Positions 23,316-24,469 of a DNA stretch of 24,469 nucleotides are shown in pieces. Origin of the DNA: a virus. Made by a program: the position numbers and the translations under genes. The stretch's first letter is position 1; each line of letters starts with the position of its first letter. Below the pieces are notes generated by a model, which saw nothing but the letters and a program-made list of their open reading frames with translations, did no database searches and was not told the origin of the DNA. Location of the stretch: IMG/VR virus record IMGVR_UViG_3300020421_000135, positions 1-24,469 of that record. One strand, 5' to 3'.

Positions 23316-23416
23316 ACTTTTTGAGTTTTTTGGGATTCGCACTTTTCCACAACCTGTGGAAAACCCAGAAAATCAGAAAGTTTAACTTTTAAGAAACCCA
23401 AAAAACTCAAAAAAGT
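23316..23416. repeat. Long imperfect inverted repeat flanking DnaA-box pair 2
   Basis: The 19-base arm at 23316-23334 and the 20-base arm at 23397-23416 are reverse complements apart from one base in an A/T run. Between them lie 62 bases that include the second TTTTCCACA pair. In RNA this would give a long stem closed by a smaller hairpin. Confidence 0.7.
23343..23363. repeat. Inverted pair of DnaA-box-like TTTTCCACA sites (pair 2)
   Basis: TTTTCCACA (23343-23351), three bases, TGTGGAAAA (23355-23363): a perfect 9-bp palindromic pair. It has the same orientation as pair 1 but a much shorter spacer. Confidence 0.65.
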
Positions 23417-23428
23417 TAAATTTTAAGA
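23377..23428. repeat. AT-rich imperfect direct repeat
   Basis: An 18-base unit at 23377-23394 and a 17-base unit at 23412-23428 share AAAGTT...TTTTAAGA, differing by one base lost and one changed. They lie in the most AT-rich part of the region, a candidate DNA-unwinding element. Confidence 0.5.
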
Positions 23429-23460
23429 TTTTTCATTTAATCTTTAACCACACCCTGCAT

Positions 23461-23697
23461 ATGTTTGTGAAAACTTACGAAAATCTTAATAGTTCAGCTA
23501 TTAACACTCTAAAAGTTGATGAAGATGTAGTATTTGTTACATATCAAAGTAATATTGACAAAGAATATGCTTTTAAGTGTGATAATACACAAGAATTCAA
23601 TGATAAAGTGTCAAATACACTTAAAACTAAAGAATCCATCGGTAAACTAGTTAATTCTAGCATAAAAGAAGGCACTTTAGTTGATATCACTAAATAA
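23461..23697 (+). CDS. KTSC-domain-like protein
   Basis: A 78-residue protein (MFVKTYENLNSSAINTLKVD). The pattern N-S-S-x-I near the start, a strand VVFVTYQS, an aromatic strand EYAFKC, a helix EFNDKVSNTLKT and then ESIGKLVNSSIKEGTLVDI is like the KTSC domain (PF13619). That small fold is found in phages, often fused to or near DNA- and RNA-modifying proteins; its function is not settled. It is the first gene after the origin-like region. No close promoter is visible other than the one at 23234, which would give a long structured leader. The promoter of the next gene overlaps its 3' end. Confidence 0.7.
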   Translation: MFVKTYENLNSSAINTLKVDEDVVFVTYQSNIDKEYAFKCDNTQEFNDKVSNTLKTKESIGKLVNSSIKEGTLVDITK

Positions 23698-23709
23698 TTG
23701 CAGTATAGA
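23681..23709 (+). promoter_or_regulatory. Sigma70-type promoter TTGATA-17-TATAGA
   Basis: TTGATA (23681-23686), inside the end of the KTSC-like gene, a 17-base spacer and TATAGA (23704-23709). The expected start is about 23716, 15 bases before the ATG at 23731. Confidence 0.68.
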
Positions 23710-23730
23710 GGTTAAAACACCCAAAAAGAG

Positions 23731-23886
23731 ATGACTAAGCGTTCTAAGAAAGAAGGCAACAGCAAGTACAAAGATTCAGAATGGACCAATGACGCATCTG
23801 GATACGATGTAAAGAATATCCGTAGACAGACTAAACGTAAGATAACAAAATTCAAGAAGGAAAACAATCAGTGGGAGGACAGTTAG
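23731..23886 (+). CDS. Small basic protein
   Basis: A 51-residue, strongly basic protein (MTKRSKKEGNSKYKDSEWTN, then an IRRQTKRKITKFKKE helix, ending WEDS). It is a single-gene unit bounded by the promoter at 23681 and the intrinsic terminator at 23916. The lysine/arginine clusters suggest nucleic-acid binding. Function unknown. A GAG-rich Shine-Dalgarno-like AAAAGAG precedes the ATG directly. Confidence 0.68.
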   Translation: MTKRSKKEGNSKYKDSEWTNDASGYDVKNIRRQTKRKITKFKKENNQWEDS

Positions 23887-23915
23887 TAAAGTGGCATAGT
23901 TTGTGTGTTTAATCT

Positions 23916-23955
23916 ATCCTGTACGTGTATAATTAATGCATGTACAGGATTTTTT
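23916..23955 (+). terminator. Intrinsic terminator with a -10 element in its loop
   Basis: A 12-bp stem (23916-23927 with 23939-23950, one G-U pair) is followed by six T (23950-23955). It ends the unit of the basic protein at 23731. The 11-base loop contains TATAAT. Confidence 0.8.
23928..23933 (+). promoter_or_regulatory. Possible -10 element TATAAT for the gene at 23957
   Basis: A perfect TATAAT sits in the loop of the terminator, 23 bases before the ATG at 23957, a spacing like that of the other promoters here. No good -35 is found (TTGTGT at 23901-23906 is 21 bases away), so confidence is limited. Confidence 0.45.
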
Positions 23956-23956
23956 A

Positions 23957-24136
23957 ATGGATTCAATTGATTTTCTCACCGTGGTCTATGAGGACTATTG
24001 CACTAAGCATGGTCTCCCATACGTCTCAGCGGATGAGCAAGATCTAAGTGATCTTGATAGTAAGCATGTACTATGGTTGAATTCATTCGTCAAGTCATGG
24101 GATGTTGCTCAGGTTACTGAGTGGTATACATCCTAA
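23957..24136 (+). CDS. Small acidic protein
   Basis: A 59-residue acidic helical protein. I chose the ATG at 23957 (MDSIDFLTVVYEDYCTKHGL) rather than the one at 23936, because the latter lies inside the terminator hairpin. The middle is EQDLSDLDSKHVLWLNSFVK and the end VTEWYTS. No family recognised. It is bounded by terminators on both sides, so it appears to be a single-gene unit. Confidence 0.72.
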   Translation: MDSIDFLTVVYEDYCTKHGLPYVSADEQDLSDLDSKHVLWLNSFVKSWDVAQVTEWYTS

Positions 24137-24164
24137 GCGCGAGAGGGAAAAAATCCAGCTGCCC

Positions 24165-24193
24165 ATGGACAGTCGAGAAACTGTCCATTTTTT
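24165..24193 (+). terminator. Intrinsic terminator
   Basis: A perfect 9-bp stem (ATGGACAGT, 24165-24173, with ACTGTCCAT, 24180-24188), a six-base loop and a T-run through 24193. It lies 28 bases after the stop of the gene at 23957. Confidence 0.85.
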
Positions 24194-24228
24194 ATGGGAA
24201 TGGGTCTGAAATCGTGTATTATAAGAAT

Positions 24229-24414
24229 ATGGAAATCACAGACCAGTTTCAAATCACTCTCACCTCTCAGGAATACGACCTGATTCAAGAGGTTTTCTCA
24301 TTCGCTTATTCAATGGATTTTGAAGAGCATCACGATGAGCAAATTTTCAACAGCACATGGGATAAAATCTCAAATGCTGATCACAACATTTCATTTGAAG
24401 AGGTCAACTCATGA
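24229..24414 (+). CDS. Small acidic helical protein
   Basis: A 61-residue protein. The frame is open upstream through the terminator, so the ATG at 24229 (MEITDQFQITLTSQEYDLIQ) is the sensible start. The first strand is followed by helices (EVFSFAYSMDFEEHHDEQIF; STWDKISNADHNISFEEV). No family recognised. TATTAT at 24217-24222 is a possible -10, but it would leave almost no leader. Its stop overlaps the next ATG (ATGA). Confidence 0.72.
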   Translation: MEITDQFQITLTSQEYDLIQEVFSFAYSMDFEEHHDEQIFNSTWDKISNADHNISFEEVNS

Positions 24415-24469
24415 GCGTCATTTCTGAATTCTATCCCATGTTCAATCAAAAGGGATACACTGATCGTGA
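24411..24469 (+). CDS. Start of an uncharacterised gene, cut by the window end
   Basis: A frame opens at an ATGA overlap with the preceding gene and stays open to the window end (MSVISEFYPMFNQKGYTDR). Only about 19 residues are visible, so no function can be given. The overlap geometry is the same as for other coupled genes here. Confidence 0.6.
   Translation, partial: MSVISEFYPMFNQKGYTDR

Larger units (their letters stand above)
23014..23460. other. Intergenic origin-like region with clustered DnaA-box-like sites
   Basis: No convincing gene is present in these 447 bases; the one frame of any length (23140-23385) has an atypical translation. In order the region holds a small hairpin (23034-23052), a 9-bp inverted repeat (23058/23139) enclosing an inverted pair of TTTTCCACA (23079/23102), and a palindrome CTTTATAAAG (23111-23120). 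Then come a strong promoter (23234-23262), a long inverted repeat (23316/23397) around a second TTTTCCACA pair (23343/23355), and an AT-rich tract with direct repeats up to the next ATG. TTTTCCACA is the DnaA-box form I recall from Synechococcus. Box clusters next to an AT-rich, unwinding-prone tract and a promoter are typical of replication origins. Phage use of it is an inference. Confidence 0.6.

Noticed and set aside
23140-23385. 81-codon open frame in the origin-like region, and a 38-codon version from the ATG at 23269
   Set aside because: The translation is compositionally odd (CGGVVTLARNLSF, RTRRVTRLTTLRLFEFF), and it crosses a promoter and inverted repeats. The shorter version would be leaderless. 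Better explained as non-coding.
16156-24469. tRNA genes or CRISPR arrays in the small-gene region
   Set aside because: The gaps are mostly under 80 bases, and I saw no cloverleaf with a CCA-proximal stem and no regularly spaced repeats.

Overview
The window looks like part of a tailed-phage genome, most likely a T4-like myovirus infecting marine cyanobacteria (Synechococcus or Prochlorococcus). The reasons are giant tail-fibre genes, three consecutive genes with tail-collar (gp12-type) signatures, a tail-assembly-chaperone domain, several 2-oxoglutarate/Fe(II) oxygenase genes, and many tiny overlapping genes. All convincing genes are on the + strand. This assignment is by motif reading only; no database search was possible.

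Region 1 (1-16155) is a late, structural module. It starts inside a giant fibre/structural gene (2-7108, 5' end outside the window). Three tandem collar-domain fibre genes follow (7112-8365, 8366-9781, 9781-14907). The last encodes 1708 residues with a large polyglycine section and duplicated beta-sandwich-like modules. Next come a protein with a phage tail-assembly-chaperone domain (14942-15766) and a small unknown (15766-16155). Genes here touch or overlap, and only one weak T4-late-like promoter was found.

Region 2 (16152-20616) changes character at once. It holds small genes of 40-146 codons in short ATGA/TAATG-overlapping operons, each headed by a sigma70-type promoter, some overlapping the end of the preceding gene. 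Recognisable products are a zinc-ribbon protein (18673-18858) and an AbrB/MazE-fold-like protein (20094-20375). The rest are unknown. Several genes of 34-53 codons are supported by overlap geometry.

Region 3 (20622-23013) carries three 2OG-Fe(II) oxygenase-like genes, two of them paralogues of the TIGR02466/PF13759 type. Between them is a chain of four very small genes read from a near-consensus promoter with an extended -10.

Region 4 (23014-23460) is the only long stretch without a convincing gene. It contains four perfect copies of TTTTCCACA, the DnaA-box form I recall for cyanobacteria, arranged as two inverted pairs. It also has nested inverted repeats, a strong promoter, a long imperfect inverted repeat and an AT-rich end with direct repeats. 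This is origin-like and is the most interesting part of the window.

Region 5 (23461-24469) returns to small genes: a KTSC-like protein, a basic 51-residue protein, two small acidic proteins and the start of another. They are punctuated by two good intrinsic terminators, one with a -10 element in its hairpin loop.
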